This document shows positions 1-11,300 of a stretch of 64,000 nt of DNA, piece after piece; position 1 is the stretch's first letter; each line of letters begins with the position of its first letter. A program made the translations under genes and the position numbers. The notes beneath the pieces were generated by a model. It saw only the letters and a list, made by a program, of their open reading frames with translations. It did no database searches and was not told the DNA's origin. Origin of the DNA: Isoetes taiwanensis (Eukaryota; Streptophyta; Lycopodiopsida; Isoetales; Isoetaceae); NCBI GenBank assembly GCA_021234155.1, contig JAJEKV010000062.1:7768425-7832424 (forward strand). The letters run 5' to 3'.

Positions 1-974
1 CAATAAATCTGTTAAGTACTTTTCTTGATGCAAAAACATCTTCCCTTTTTCCCTGTTGTATGTGATTTGAATGCCAAGGAAATGGTGGATCATGCCCAAA
101 TCCTTCATTCTGAACTGCTTATGGAGCTGTTCCTTCAATGATGCTAAGTCATCTTCTCTGGCTGATATGATGATTAGATCATCCACATAGCATAGCACAA
201 ACATTGGAACAGGCATGAAGCGAAAATATACACTAGGATCATTTACACTTACTTGGAACCCAAGCATGAGGAGTACTTGGTTCAATCTGGAATACCAAGT
301 TCTGGATGCCTGCCTGAGGCCATACAGGGCCTTGTGTAATCTGCAGACTAGGTTAGATCCCCGTGAAAAGCCTTACGGTTTGCTCCAAATAGAGCTCTTC
401 CTCAAGTTCACCATGCAAGAAGGCGTTTGTTACATCCATCGATGAATGTGAAATTGCTTTGTTGGCAAGCATAAGCCAAAATAGTCCTCCACAGGATGGA
501 AGTTTTACAACAGTGCAAAGGTCTGTTGTAGTCGATACCATATACTTGTGAAAATCCCTTTGCCACCAATCTTGCTTTGAAGCGTTCAATGCTGCCATCA
601 CTGCTATATTTGATCTTGAAAACCCATTTGGATCCAATGATGCTTCTGTTATTTGGTTTATTAACCAAGGACCAAGTCTCAGCTTCCTCGATTGAGGCAA
701 GCTCAAGTTGCATGGCAGCAAGCCATTGATCTTTTTCTCTGCTATTAATGGCTTCTGAATAACTCTGAGGCTCAATGGCATGATCTTCTGTGGAGAACAC
801 ATAATCCTGTAGCCAGCTGGGAGGTCTTCTAATTCGTGCAGGTCTCACAGCATCAATACTTTCAATAGCATTTTCCAAAGTGTCACTTTCTTCTGTATCA
901 TCACTATTTTCTGTATCAGCAACAGATATATCATGTTCTTCACTTCTAGGGGTCTCCCTTTGAGGTATGGACAA
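1..974 (-). pseudogene. copia reverse transcriptase (RVT_2), frameshifted and cut by window edge
   Basis: The N-terminal linker (RPARIRRPPSWLQDYVFS) leads into the RVT_2 start: WLAAMQLELASIEEAETW, then GSKWVFKIKYSSDGSIERF and KARLVAKGFSQVYGIDY. Near 540 the frame shifts, and the partner frame reads SMDVTNAFLHGELEEELYLEQ. Past 350 a third frame gives LHKALYGLRQASRTWYSRLN and the catalytic VLCYVDDLIII box (YVDD, near 180-200). The remainder, FRMKDLGMIHHFLGIQ, continues toward base 1. Three frames for one domain show the gene is dead. Confidence 0.92.
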
Positions 975-1200
975 GCTCTTACTTAGTACATCCGTTAATG
1001 CGCTACAATAATGAAGGTAGATGCTTCTGACTTGGCTTGGGAGAAGCAGTTCTCATATTCATTAAATTCTGCATGACAACTAATCACAAGTTTCTTGGTG
1101 GCAAGATCAATGAATCTATATGCTTTCCTGTTGCTACAATAGCCAATAAACATACATTCTTTTGCTTGACTGCCTAGTTTAGAGCTCCCAACATTGATTC

Positions 1201-1756
1201 TTACAAAAGCCTTGCAGCCAAAAAAAAAAAAAACTTCAAATGATTGAGAACAGGAGGTTTACCTGACCATATTTCTTCAGGGACCTTAAAATCAAGTTTG
1301 GCATGTGGAGCTCTGTTGACCAAGTAAGCTGCAGTTGCTATGGCTTCCCCCCAAAAACAGGCTGGTACTTTCATGCTGAGCAATAGAGTTCGAGCCATTT
1401 CAATGAGAGTTCTCATTAACCCTCTCGGCCCGACCATTCTGTTCACTTGTATAAGGTGCAGTGAGTTGATGCTCAATCCCATGCTTTACACAAAACTCTT
1501 CAAACACTTTAGAGCAAAATTCTCCCCCATTGTCAGATCTCAGGGATATAATTTGATTCCCAGTACCTTTTTCAATTGCTTGTTTGAAGATGCAAAAGAA
1601 CTCAAAACATTGACTCTTGTTTTTGAGAAAATATACGAAAACCTTTCGAGAGAAATCATCCAAGAATACAAGGAAATACCTCGAACTGCGAGAAGTAGGC
1701 TGGGGTAATTGGTCCACAAAGATCGGTGTCTTGGCGGTGCTAATTTCGACTTGCAT
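1201..1756 (-). pseudogene. copia integrase core, two frames
   Basis: This is the catalytic integrase domain that inserts element DNA into the chromosome. Visible parts are RYFLVFLDDFSRKVFVYFLK (first Asp region), LRSDNGGEF (second catalytic Asp) and APYTSEQNGRAERVN (catalytic Glu in the SEQNG..E block). A frameshift near 1,425 moves the remainder (TLIEMARTLLLSMKVPACFWGEA and following) to another frame. The end runs into a 14-base homopolymer at about 1,219-1,232. That run appears to have expanded within the codons for LKVFGCKAFVRI and shifts the frame again. Confidence 0.9.
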
Positions 1757-2480
1757 GAGATGTGGAGGCTGGAAAACTCCCTCTTGTTATTTTGCACTGA
1801 AGGCAGATGTTGCAGGGTCTGCTAGATCCTTTGCCATGTTTGAGAAAACCTTGTTTGACTAAGAAGTCAAGTCGAAAGGGAGCTATGTGCCCAAGCCTAT
1901 AGTGCCACAGAGTTTGCTCGGAGGGTGCTTCTCCTGCATAACATGCTTCCTCAACCAACTTTGGCACCCCAATAATCTCGTATAGGTTGCCCTTTCTGAT
2001 GGCTTGGATCAATATTTTTCCTTCCCTGCTCAACACTTCACATCTGGTGGTTGAAAACTTGATCTCATGTCCAGCATCAGTGAGCTTACTAACTGATAAT
2101 AGGTTGTTTTGCAGACCAGGTACATGCAGAACATTCTTGACAAGGTTAATAGTATTCCCAACAATGATTTTAACAATACCTGTGCCAATAGCTTCCTGGA
2201 TATGATGATCTCCCATTCGAATTACCCTAGGGCGTGCAAGTGGCTGATAGTTGAAAAATATCTCCTTCTTGGAAGTCATGTGACTTGTAGCTCCAGAATC
2301 CACATACCACTTGGAGCTAGAATCCCCTTCCATAGTCTCCAATGCAACAAACAAGAAATCACCAAGGTCTTCAGAATTACCTTCAGTTTCTTCAACAATG
2401 CAGTTATGCTCCTCTTTAACTTCTTCATGATGATTTTCTTCTGCAACAGCTGCATGTTCCTTGGAAGGTGGTGAGTGCAG
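1740..2480 (-). pseudogene. copia protease and GAG-pre-integrase domain
   Basis: The frame opens with an acidic linker and then KWYVDSGATSHMT, the aspartic protease motif (catalytic Asp in DSGATSH). It continues through the LLSVSKLTDAGHEI segment into the GAG-pre-integrase zinc module, LWHYRLGH followed by CNICLQC. It ends at a stop near 1,740, just after the ITRGSFPASTSHASR segment. Beyond that stop the same frame still reads DLCGPI, so the stop is a later mutation. The integrase core resumes in another frame. Confidence 0.9.
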
Positions 2481-3256
2481 TGCGGGGAGCTCTACAATCC
2501 CTTGCTAAATGTCCTACCTTCTGGCATCGAAAGCAGGTAGCTTTATTTTTGTCAAAACGAGGTTTCCGTCCCCCATTCTTTTCTCCCTTTTTTTCTTCTC
2601 TAAACATGAGCGTATCTGATACAAGATCGCCTTTATTTTGTGTCGGACGGATTACTTCAGCCTTAAGCCTTTCAAAAGCTTTGTCAAAAGTGTATTCCGA
2701 CAGCCTTCCTTCCATATTCACAACCACTCCTTCAAAAGTCGAAGGCAAGCTGTTCAATAACATGCTGACCTTCTCATCCTCGGTGATGTCAGTGCCAGTG
2801 GCCTGTAACTCGTCCAGCATCTCCCTCATGATGCATGCATGCTCCTGGAAATCCCCACCTTCAGCCAAATGAAGACTATAGAGACGTTTCCTGAGAGCAA
2901 GACGATTCCCAGCCAAATCTGAAGCATAATGGTTCAACAGAACTCGCCAAATTGCTCTAGCTGATGAAGCTCCCCTAACCAATCTTGCAGGGGCATCATC
3001 CAGGCTCGAATAGATCACTAATCGGGCTTTGCGATCTTTCTCAACAGGTTGCATCTCCTTCAGCATCAGCACCCTCAACGGCGCCGGACACAACAGTGGC
3101 AGTTTGATTCAGAATTCCTTCTGAATTCACGACCTCCCAGAGTCCCTTATCCTCCAGGATCATTTGGATCCTCCACTTCCATAACATGAAGTTCTTCCCG
3201 GTGAAGCGGGGAATGAGTTTCCATTCAAAGGCATTCAAGGTGCTAACACTGTCCAT
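2425..3256 (-). pseudogene. copia gag (capsid/nucleocapsid), frameshifted
   Basis: Gag packages the element RNA into cytoplasmic particles. Translation starts at MDSVSTLNAFEWKLIPRFTG, with the WKWRIQMILEDKGLW segment typical of copia gag (UBN2-like). The frame shifts near 3,050 and resumes at VEKDRKARLVIYSSL, followed by the helical gag body (LRKRLYSLHLAEGGDF, MLLNSLPSTFEGVV). A CCHC zinc knuckle, CFRCQKVGHLARDC, lies near 2,510-2,550. A second shift near 2,480 separates gag from the protease frame. The upstream methionine at 3,313 is possible but adds residues not typical of the family. Confidence 0.9.
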
Positions 3257-3313
3257 CGTACAGGTATTAAATGCAAGATTTAAGTAAGGTTTGCAAGGGA
3301 CAGAGCCAGACAA

Positions 3314-5800
3314 TGCAAGGTCAGTTAGGAGCTATACGAGAGTCGGATTGTATGCGTGGGCCCATAACCTGTAAATTAGAAACCTTGATTGACTAGACGA
3401 AACAAGAGCAAGAGATTGGAGGAACAAGAGATGGCCAAAACAGTGTAACTTCATTGAGATCACTTTCATCTTAAGTATACACGAATCCAAGAATTTTGCC
3501 ACTGATCATGGAGTTATTCTTGCCATAATCTTCTCAACCGAGATAAACAACCTACTAAACATAAGTCCATAACTTAAGGAACATAATTAGCAAATAACAA
3601 GTGTCATAAACACTTAACAAACACTTAATATTTCAACAAATTTACACTCAAAGACAGTTTCGTTTCACCTTTGATTTTTCTATTTCGCACTCTAGTAGCC
3701 GGGTTGTGGGCTGTAGTCTCCAGGATCCTCTGTGATATAGATGGATTAGATTTTTAGGACAAAGGCCCAGCCATGTGAAAAGAAAAGACCAACATTGAAA
3801 AACAAAGCCAAAGATCTCATCAGAGTATAGTGGGCAAATTTTGACTGTTCTGAAGCAGATTTTTATGGCTTTGATGCTAACAGTTCCAAGGACTCTAGAA
3901 TTTTTTTTTAATGCAATCAATTTTGAGCAAGGAAAAGAAGCTTGTGATACCTCCAGATCTAGCAGAGGCAAAGCTTGTTGCTGGAAAATGGTATCAAGAT
4001 GGATGAAGCAAGGCGCCGTATCCAGCAAGAGGATGTTGCTTTGCCAAATCGGGCGACATGGCAAAGAATAGAGTGCTGGCTAAATCTGTCTTTTACTCTT
4101 TTTCTTATTTTTTTAAGCCCTATGTTTTTTTTTTCAGAAAGCTACGTGTCATTTTTTGGAGAAAGCATCAATAAAGAACATTTTAAAAGCATATTTCTAT
4201 CACAATTATACATTGCTTTGCTAGTTCATGAAACCGTATTTTTAGTACATAAGGTTTGGAAGGTTAATGGGGTGTATTGTATGAATTTTGGTATGGGAAT
4301 AGGGCAAAAAGGCATCTTTGGTTTTCCTGTATTCATGGGCGGCATTTTTTGGGCTCGAGCGTGGGCGACCATGGCTTCAGCTCGGTTTTAGAAGGTAGGG
4401 TGTTCTTCATTAGGTTGCATTTCGTGAAGGTTTTCCTGGCCGGATTTGGAAGGAGCACTGTTGCAGGAGCCGGAAGCAGGCATGTAGTTTGCGCTTGTTT
4501 ATTGCAGACCTACATTGCCATAGCTTGAAGGAATGGGTTTTTGTTCATTTGTGAGTGCTTTTCTTCAAATCCGGCCAAGGAGAAGCAGTAAGAGACTGGT
4601 TTTTGTTCATTTGTGAGTGCTTTTGTTCATTTGCATGGGATTAGCCCCTGCCCTTTAAGGGCGGGCAGATTGCTTGGAGCTGCGCAGTGCGCAGGGGGTT
4701 CGAATCCCCCAGTCTGTGTCCTCATTCCAGTTCGAGTTGTGCTTCAGCCTTCCTTGCTTGCTGTCAACGCCTGCCTCAGGTATGTGGTGCAACAGACAGG
4801 AAGCTTTTCTTGCACTCTTCTCTATTTTAAGAGCCATGCCTATTTCTGTGTTCTAATTTGGGGCCCATGCAGAAATATCTGCTGCTGCAATGGTATGGTC
4901 CAGAGGTTGTGTGCTTTCATTCATTTTGTATTCGCAGGTGGACAGTGGCGAATCCAGATGGCTTGGCCGCCTGCTCCTCTTCGTTGCTAGGTGAGCAGAA
5001 GTTGGAAAAGGTGGCAAGAGCATGTATTACATTCATATATCAGCTAGGATATTACAGTGGACTAGGTTGTAATTCTTTAAATTGTTGCATTCACATTCTT
5101 ATCTGATGCTGGTTAGTTTCATTTCCTCATTGAAAGGGGTATGTAGCAACTTACAGGAAAGTGTTCTTGGAAAAAAGCGGGCCAACTTATTGTAATCTGC
5201 TAATATTCGAGGGAAGCATGAATGTTTGTATTGCCTCATTTGCAAACCATATCTTCTGAAATGTTTACAAGAGCTATCTTCATTGGGATATGCACTTTGC
5301 TCTTTGCAAGTGCTGAGGAAGCTCAAACTGTTGGGATGTGCCGCCAGTGTTGCAGGGAAGCTTGTGGGACAAGCCTCATTGAAGCCCTCTTTAGAAGCTT
5401 CATCCGCTCCTGGTTTACTGCAGCCTGTAGTGGAAGCTGCTATGTTGAGGTCAAAATGACATGCAAATTCTTGCCAATGGATGTCAACGGGCCCTTGAAA
5501 ATAGAGCCACATCAGCGTTTGACCCCATTGCGCAATGACGTGTATGCATGGGATCGCACTAGAGGGCATATCCTGCAGAATATTCCCCTATCTAATGGCT
5601 GGGAATTCACTAGAGCGCCCATCTGCAATAAGAGAAAATTGAAGTGGTCAAGGTCTGCACACGCACCTTGGTTTTGAGCTAACAAGGAAAAAAAATTAAA
5701 TAAATCAAGGGGCTAGGACCATAGCAAACAACGATTTGTATAATAAAATACAACGTGCACCTTAGATGTACGCATTAGTATATCTCGTGCATACAACTTT
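3314..5800. other. Non-genic stretch, no gene supported
   Basis: Several open frames occur here on both strands, including about 150 codons at 5,222-5,677. I recognise no domain, and plus and minus frames overlap without codon preference. A 27-bp direct repeat occurs at 4,536-4,562 and 4,598-4,624. The only recognised signal is the T-arm-like block at 4,694-4,710. Confidence 0.5.
4694..4710 (+). other. tRNA-like T-arm / RNA polymerase III box B
   Basis: GGGGG-TTCGAAT-CCCCC forms a perfect 5-bp stem with a 7-base loop. It contains GGTTCGAATCC, the consensus box B of tRNA genes and tRNA-derived SINEs. I do not see a convincing D-arm, anticodon arm or acceptor stem in the preceding 70 bases. 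This is therefore a decayed tRNA or SINE head rather than a working tRNA gene. Confidence 0.35.
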
Positions 5801-6132
5801 CAAACCATTACATCCAACACTTTAAATTAAAACCCCGTTTGGTTTGATTGTATATTCACACAAGGGGTGACTCTGGGCATCGAGAGCTATTGGATGGGCA
5901 TATATGCAAGTGATTCCTCGATCTAGAATATAGGTAGCAATCTTCGTTTGTAGGGTATACTTCTACAAGTTTTGGTATACTATATTACGAGGTTTGCGAA
6001 ATACTATAAGGTTTGAGGCAATGTACTGAATGGTATTGCTTTTATACATGTATTGGATTTTAGGGAGTAGAGAAGGGGCTCTCGCTATCCTATGTCACGC
6101 TCCATATGAATATACACCCAAACCAAAAGGGA
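5801..6132. mobile_element. MITE, right end interrupted by Helitron
   Basis: The left part CCGTTTGGTTTGATTGTATA (5,835-5,854) is inverted at the right as TATACACCCAAACCAAAAGG. The longer terminal repeat seen in the copy at 12.7 kb continues on the left as CCATTACATCCAACACTTTA. On the right that extension is missing because the element stops at the Helitron end (6,133). There are no coding frames. Superfamily is uncertain because I see no target duplication. Confidence 0.6.
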
Positions 6133-6160
6133 CTAGTTATGGTGCCCGGCGTTGCCGGGC
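6133..6160 (-). mobile_element. Helitron 3' terminus (minus orientation)
   Basis: Read on the minus strand, the hairpin GCCCGGC-AAC-GCCGGGC (7-bp stem) is followed by ACCATAA and then CTAG, with T as the next base. This is the Helitron 3' end: a short GC-rich hairpin about ten bases before CTRR, inserted 5' of a T. The body would extend rightward from 6,133. I cannot place its 5' end or find a Rep/helicase gene, so this is a non-autonomous or truncated copy. Confidence 0.6.
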
Positions 6161-7746
6161 GTAGTAACAATTTGAAAGGTAACCTTGTTTAATGCTCAAA
6201 ACTTGCTGGGGCATGGAAATATGCATTTGAAATATCATTTAGCTTTCAATTCGTATATTTGTAGTTAGAAAAGTATTTGCAGATCCTTTGATTTCAAATT
6301 GAATTGAGTATGGTTACTGAACTTTATTCAGTAAGCTTTAGTAATAATGTATTAAGTATGTTGCATTTGTATTTATATAGTTAGAAATTAAGTCCGAATA
6401 AATCATTAATATTATACATGGATACTAACCATCCTACGAATTCATCATCTATGGATCAACATCCACATATACAATTGGTTAAGAACTACTCGAAGTTAAT
6501 GAGTTGCAAGGAAATTTTGGGGTTGAGGGGGGAGGGGCGGTGTGTTGGGGGAATATAATAGTTTGTCATAGGGGTCTATGATGATATCCATGGGTATAAC
6601 ATTACATATAGCCTATGAAATGTACGTAAAGCCAATGCCCAATTGGACCACGTCCATGAAATGCTATTGTTGCCAACATGTTGAAATCCCTCATGAGATG
6701 CCGAATAATGTCATCATATGTTGGAACGGTGATGGGATGCCTATGTTGTGCATAGGCAAGAGTCGTTGAAGCAAAATATGAAGTCAATGAAGTCCACATA
6801 AGGTGTTTGTACACATATTTCATTGAGGAGGTAGATGACAGGCAATGATAAGATCTGTGTTAAAGAACTCGTTCCTTATCATCGTCGTGCAGTACGCGAG
6901 TACAAAGTCTCACTATGTCTCGTGAATTCATTCACTTTAAATTCTAAAAATATGTAATATTACAATAGTAGTGTTTAATGACTTTAGAAGATGATTTCTA
7001 TGTTAGTGAACTACCATGTAGGAATGCATGATGTTTTGCACGATGTCGAGGTAAGTTGTCATAAGCAAATTGTGGTAATAACTTGAAGGTGGATTGATAA
7101 TGAGTTATTGTCGACAATAATAGTTGCAAAGTGTAGATGCTTCTTGGCTTTTTATTTTAGAATAGACCAAATATTTTATGCTCAAAGTAGCCCTTTAAGT
7201 TGCATTTAACGCACATCATTGAATTATTATAGTGCTCAAAATAGCCCTTTTAATTACACTCAATATTTGTTATACTCAATGAATGTTTCAATATTGGTGG
7301 GCTTTTAACAGTCATTGATATGTCCCAATATTAGTGGGCTTTGACAACCATTGATCATGTCAAAGCTTGACAACCATTGATCAGGTCTATTGGCCTATCG
7401 TAGATCCCATAAGCCTATGATTTCTTTCTGTAGCCTAGAGAGAAAGATCTCTCATGTCCAAAGGCATGCATTAAATCTCACTTTAGTCTTGCAAGGTTAA
7501 ACATTAATTATCTTTAGTAAGTTTATGTGCAAGATGAATATGACATTTACACATTGAGCAATTTTTGCATTGTTAACATGCAAAGAAAGAAAAAGCTCAA
7601 ATCGGGCTTTAGAAATGATAAGTTATATTGAAGATGTTGACAAAAGAAAAAGAGTCATCAAATCATTGATATAAATCAAATTGTGTTGCATAACGATTTG
7701 AAAAGTCTGTAAATGAATACAATGTTTATGCCATGAGATGCTCTTT
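6161..7746. other. AT-rich stretch without genes
   Basis: No coding frame with recognisable content was found. This could be the body of the Helitron that ends at 6,133. Short near-repeats occur around 7,310-7,385 (the TTGACAACCATTGATCA type). Confidence 0.4.
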
Positions 7747-7755
7747 GGAAGGAAA

Positions 7756-8358
7756 GGAAAAATTTTTAACGTCCACGGAACCCAATCGGGTTATGGGACC
7801 AAGTACATAAGGGACCGAAGTCCTGGACCGAAGTCCAAACAAGAACATGGGCCGAAGCCCTTAAACCAAAGCACAACGTGAGCTAGAACACAACCATCAT
7901 GACCCGGATTAAAAACCACCTGGGAAAAAACCGTTGCCAGGATGACTATGGCTGCTCACCGATCCAAAAATCCATGCTGTTGCACAAGCAACAAGCATAC
8001 CTTCATACCTCCAGCAGGCAAAGCTTCACCAAGCAACTCCGAACCGTAACCTCTTCACAACTGGGTGCTGGAAAACAGACGCCCCCAACGCCAATCGCCC
8101 AGACACGCAGGGAAGGCGGCGCTCAGAAAAACCGCTCAGGGAAATCGCCCATCGGAGGTGCCTCCTCACCCATCCACCAGCCCTGCGCCAAGGCGCCAGC
8201 ACCCCCAGGTATGCGCGCATGCGGACCTCCACTCAGGCACACACAGGGGCGCCATCCTTCACTGCCGCTGCTCCAACGCCATCCATCATTGCATCCGCTC
8301 GGGCAGGCCTCAGGCAGCGCCTCAGGCAGGCGCCAGGCGCCAGGCGGAGGCGCCAGGC
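7756..8358 (-). mobile_element. Short non-autonomous LINE-tailed retroposon with target duplication
   Basis: On the minus strand the element ends with GGTCCCATAACC...CCGTGGACGTTAAAAA, matching the 3' ends of the LINE copies in this window. It is flanked by the direct repeat GGAAGGAAA (7,747-7,755 and 8,359-8,367), a likely target-site duplication. The interior at about 8,080-8,358 is very GC-rich (GGCGCCAGGC-type repeats), unlike its AT-rich surroundings. It has no recognisable protein. It resembles a LINE 5' leader joined to a LINE 3' UTR. Confidence 0.6.
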
Positions 8359-8368
8359 GGAAGGAAAA

Positions 8369-11300
8369 TGATCTATTGCAAAGTTGTCATTGGAAGAACG
8401 TGTCTTTCTAAATCCAGAAGTTAGCATAAAAAGCATTCGATGTGCATTCTTAAAACAACAAAAAAATGGAGAAAATGAAAAATGTGTGCTAGGGATAAAG
8501 TGCAATTTGTGTGAAATAAAATTGTCATACATTAATAGCTGTTAAGAAGCTAGGCATTCTAGGATATTAACCTCATAATGTATGCCTAGTTAAAACCAAT
8601 CGAATAAGCATGGTGTCGTATCATATATAAAGGTCATCCAAGTTGTATTGCTAGGAAGCAAATTTTAGGCTATCCATGTCAGAACCAAAGGGATCCTAAG
8701 AATATGCACATTTATGTATCTAGTAGTATAAACTACCCACTTTCATTATGTGATTGTATGATAAATGATGTTGGAAGCCGTGGTTGAGAAAATAGCAAAA
8801 AATAGCTATCTAGATGTTCCAAGGTGGCATGCCCTTTGTTAAAAGCATGGTTGCATGACATGTTCCACATAGGGATGTAGGCCTTATTGAGCTTCAATGG
8901 CTATCTCTGCTAGGGATGGTGTTTAATATGCTATGCATTAGTAATGCAGTTATCATGTCGTTTTGTTTTCTACTAAAAGGAGAATTGTCTCACAAATTTA
9001 ATAGATAATAAAATGAACTAACAATTGCCTGACACAATTAACTATTTAAGAAATTTCCACCATTAAAGAATGCAACATCTCCTACTTTGTCCAATTTTTT
9101 TGTTCTTAAAGGGCATATTGTAGTATGGCATACCCTGAGGTTTAAAGTATTTACCCCTCATTCAGGCTTATTAAAGAAATTTCTATGGACTCCCCTTTTC
9201 TCCAGGACATTATTGAAGATGTTTTCTATTGACGACTTATACATTAGCTTACACATTTTTCTGAACCCAATAAGATTGTATATATAGCCCTTTGTACGTC
9301 AAATATAGTGCTTGCCACTATTAAGTTCTATTATCACCCACCAATAATTTAATACTTATATTCAAGCTATAGCATATACAAAACATCTAGATTCAATAAG
9401 CTGCTTTTATTAATATAAATAAGCTTGCTCAATCCCAAAAATATTCCTGCTTATAGACAGCCTTCCATCCCGCCTTCATAGACCTGCTGCAGAGCAATCA
9501 AATCCAAAATATCAAGGACCTATGCAATAAGGCAAAACACAGAATAAATAACATTAGGTAATAGCAATCTAAAGAAGAGCTCTGCCAATATTGTGTTTAT
9601 GTTAGCAATAGTCAAGATTTGATCTCTAGCAAATGTTTGATCTCTAGCAAATGGAGTTGCAAAAGCTGTTATAGTACTTCAGTATGGGAACTTCAGGTTT
9701 ATGTAGGTCTGCGTTACAGTATAGATTTATCGTAATTGAGTACTAAATTGCTAAGACAATTTGCTCACCTGTCAGAATGGTATCTACCTAGTTCTGGTCA
9801 TTAAGCTGCAGGATTCTCATATTAAAATGCCATGTGAATATCATAAGTCCATCTTCTCGTATATTGCATTTCCTCATCAATCCTGAATAGCAAAGAAAGG
9901 AGGTTCAGATCCAGAGGAACAATCAAGCAACGATGTTTTGTCATCTTGCATATGGCCAAACATTAAGAAGGAAAATTACATGGAAAGCCCTTCATTCAAA
10001 GTGTAAAGGCTTGAAGCATCCATCTTGAGAGGTTCCTTAAGTTGAGAAAACATACGTCTATGGAACTGCATTTGTACCAAGATAATGGCTTGATCTAGCA
10101 ATTCATAGCCTAAAAATTTTAACATAGACATGGCTAAAACAAAACCTCAACTTGGGGATATAACATGAAGACAAATCAATGCTCATCGAAATTTCCAAAG
10201 GATCTTAGCTTGAAGCATAGCTCCAGAACTCAGAACCCTATAGATTAGATGTCAGAAAGAAGTACAAAACTTGCAGGGAGTTGTTACATACCCCAGGTAA
10301 TTTGTGCCAGAACATGAAAAATCTCCACATAAATAGGCCGTTCTTCCACATAAACAGGTTGATATTAAGGGTTTATGGTGGTGACATGTATGCTTTAGGG
10401 AACCCCATGGAAATTGAGTTCATATTGCCTGTAATGTAATATGCTGAAGAGGACATCTTAACATGAGCATAACATATCTAAGTACTGCTATGAAAATATA
10501 GACATTATGACATTTCACTTCTCAGATGACACATTTTGAAAATTCCCCCTTCCAAAGCCTAAACAGGAATTAGTTCCTATGACATCCAAATGGTAATAAA
10601 AGGCATACTTATCTGACTCGTCTTGTAGCCTTTTTAAGGAATTTGCTCCTTGCTGCCAATAAACCTGCAATTAACAAATTAGAATAGAATAGAATAGAAT
10701 AGAATAGAGAATATAATCTACTGCAATTATTGTATTATTTAGATAATGCAGTCTCTTGAACAGTTTGAATGTTTGAATCTTCATGCAACTGTTCAATAAA
10801 ATTTCCCATGGCAATGCAACTTTAAGCTTTTATTTGCATAGAATGAGAAACAATGGACAGGAAATTGAGTGCTTACCTACAGAGATAGACCTACTTACCT
10901 AGAGAGATAGACCAACAAAATGCTTTTTCTATTGATAAGCAAAAGAGAATGAGTCACACTTGCATGCAAACAAAATTTATGCGTGTTAAATAGAAATAAA
11001 GAAATGAAGGCAGCTATCATTCATTCAAAATATGGATAGAAGTTTAAATTAAAAACAATTGTACATGCAAATAACTCAAATGGATATCTCGTTGATGTCA
11101 ATGGCTAGATGCCACAAATCCGAGCTGGATTAGAATGTTGTAGTGCAACCTCATCCTTTCTACCTAGGAGAGTCTTCCAATTAACTTTTAAACACCAGAA
11201 ATATAGGTCAATTATTTAGTCACCTGAGAGCACCAGGATTTAGAAGTTATCTGATAGGTTCTCTTCAAATGTATTCAAGGAGCTTGTGTCCCTAAATATG

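Larger units (their letters stand above)
1..3313 (-). mobile_element. Degenerate Ty1/copia retrotransposon, cut by left window edge
   Basis: The minus strand reads gag, protease, integrase and reverse transcriptase in the Ty1/copia order. Every domain boundary carries a frameshift or stop, so no full polyprotein can be made. The remaining pol (end of RT, RNase H) and the 3' LTR lie beyond base 1. I found no clear 5' LTR or tRNA-iMet primer site just upstream of gag (3,320-3,600), so the 5' end may be rearranged. An old, inactive insertion is the simplest reading. Confidence 0.93.

Noticed and set aside
5099-5677. Overlapping frames of about 150 codons on both strands as genes
   Set aside because: No domain, no codon preference between strands, and no splice or promoter context. 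Chance frames are as likely.
7899-8424. Plus-strand proline-rich frames of 119-170 codons
   Set aside because: The GC-rich repeats of the retroposon head create long frames in several phases; none has recognisable content.
10683-10708. (GAATA)n run as another LINE tail
   Set aside because: The LINE terminal block GTGGACGTTAAAA is not next to it, so it is called a plain microsatellite.
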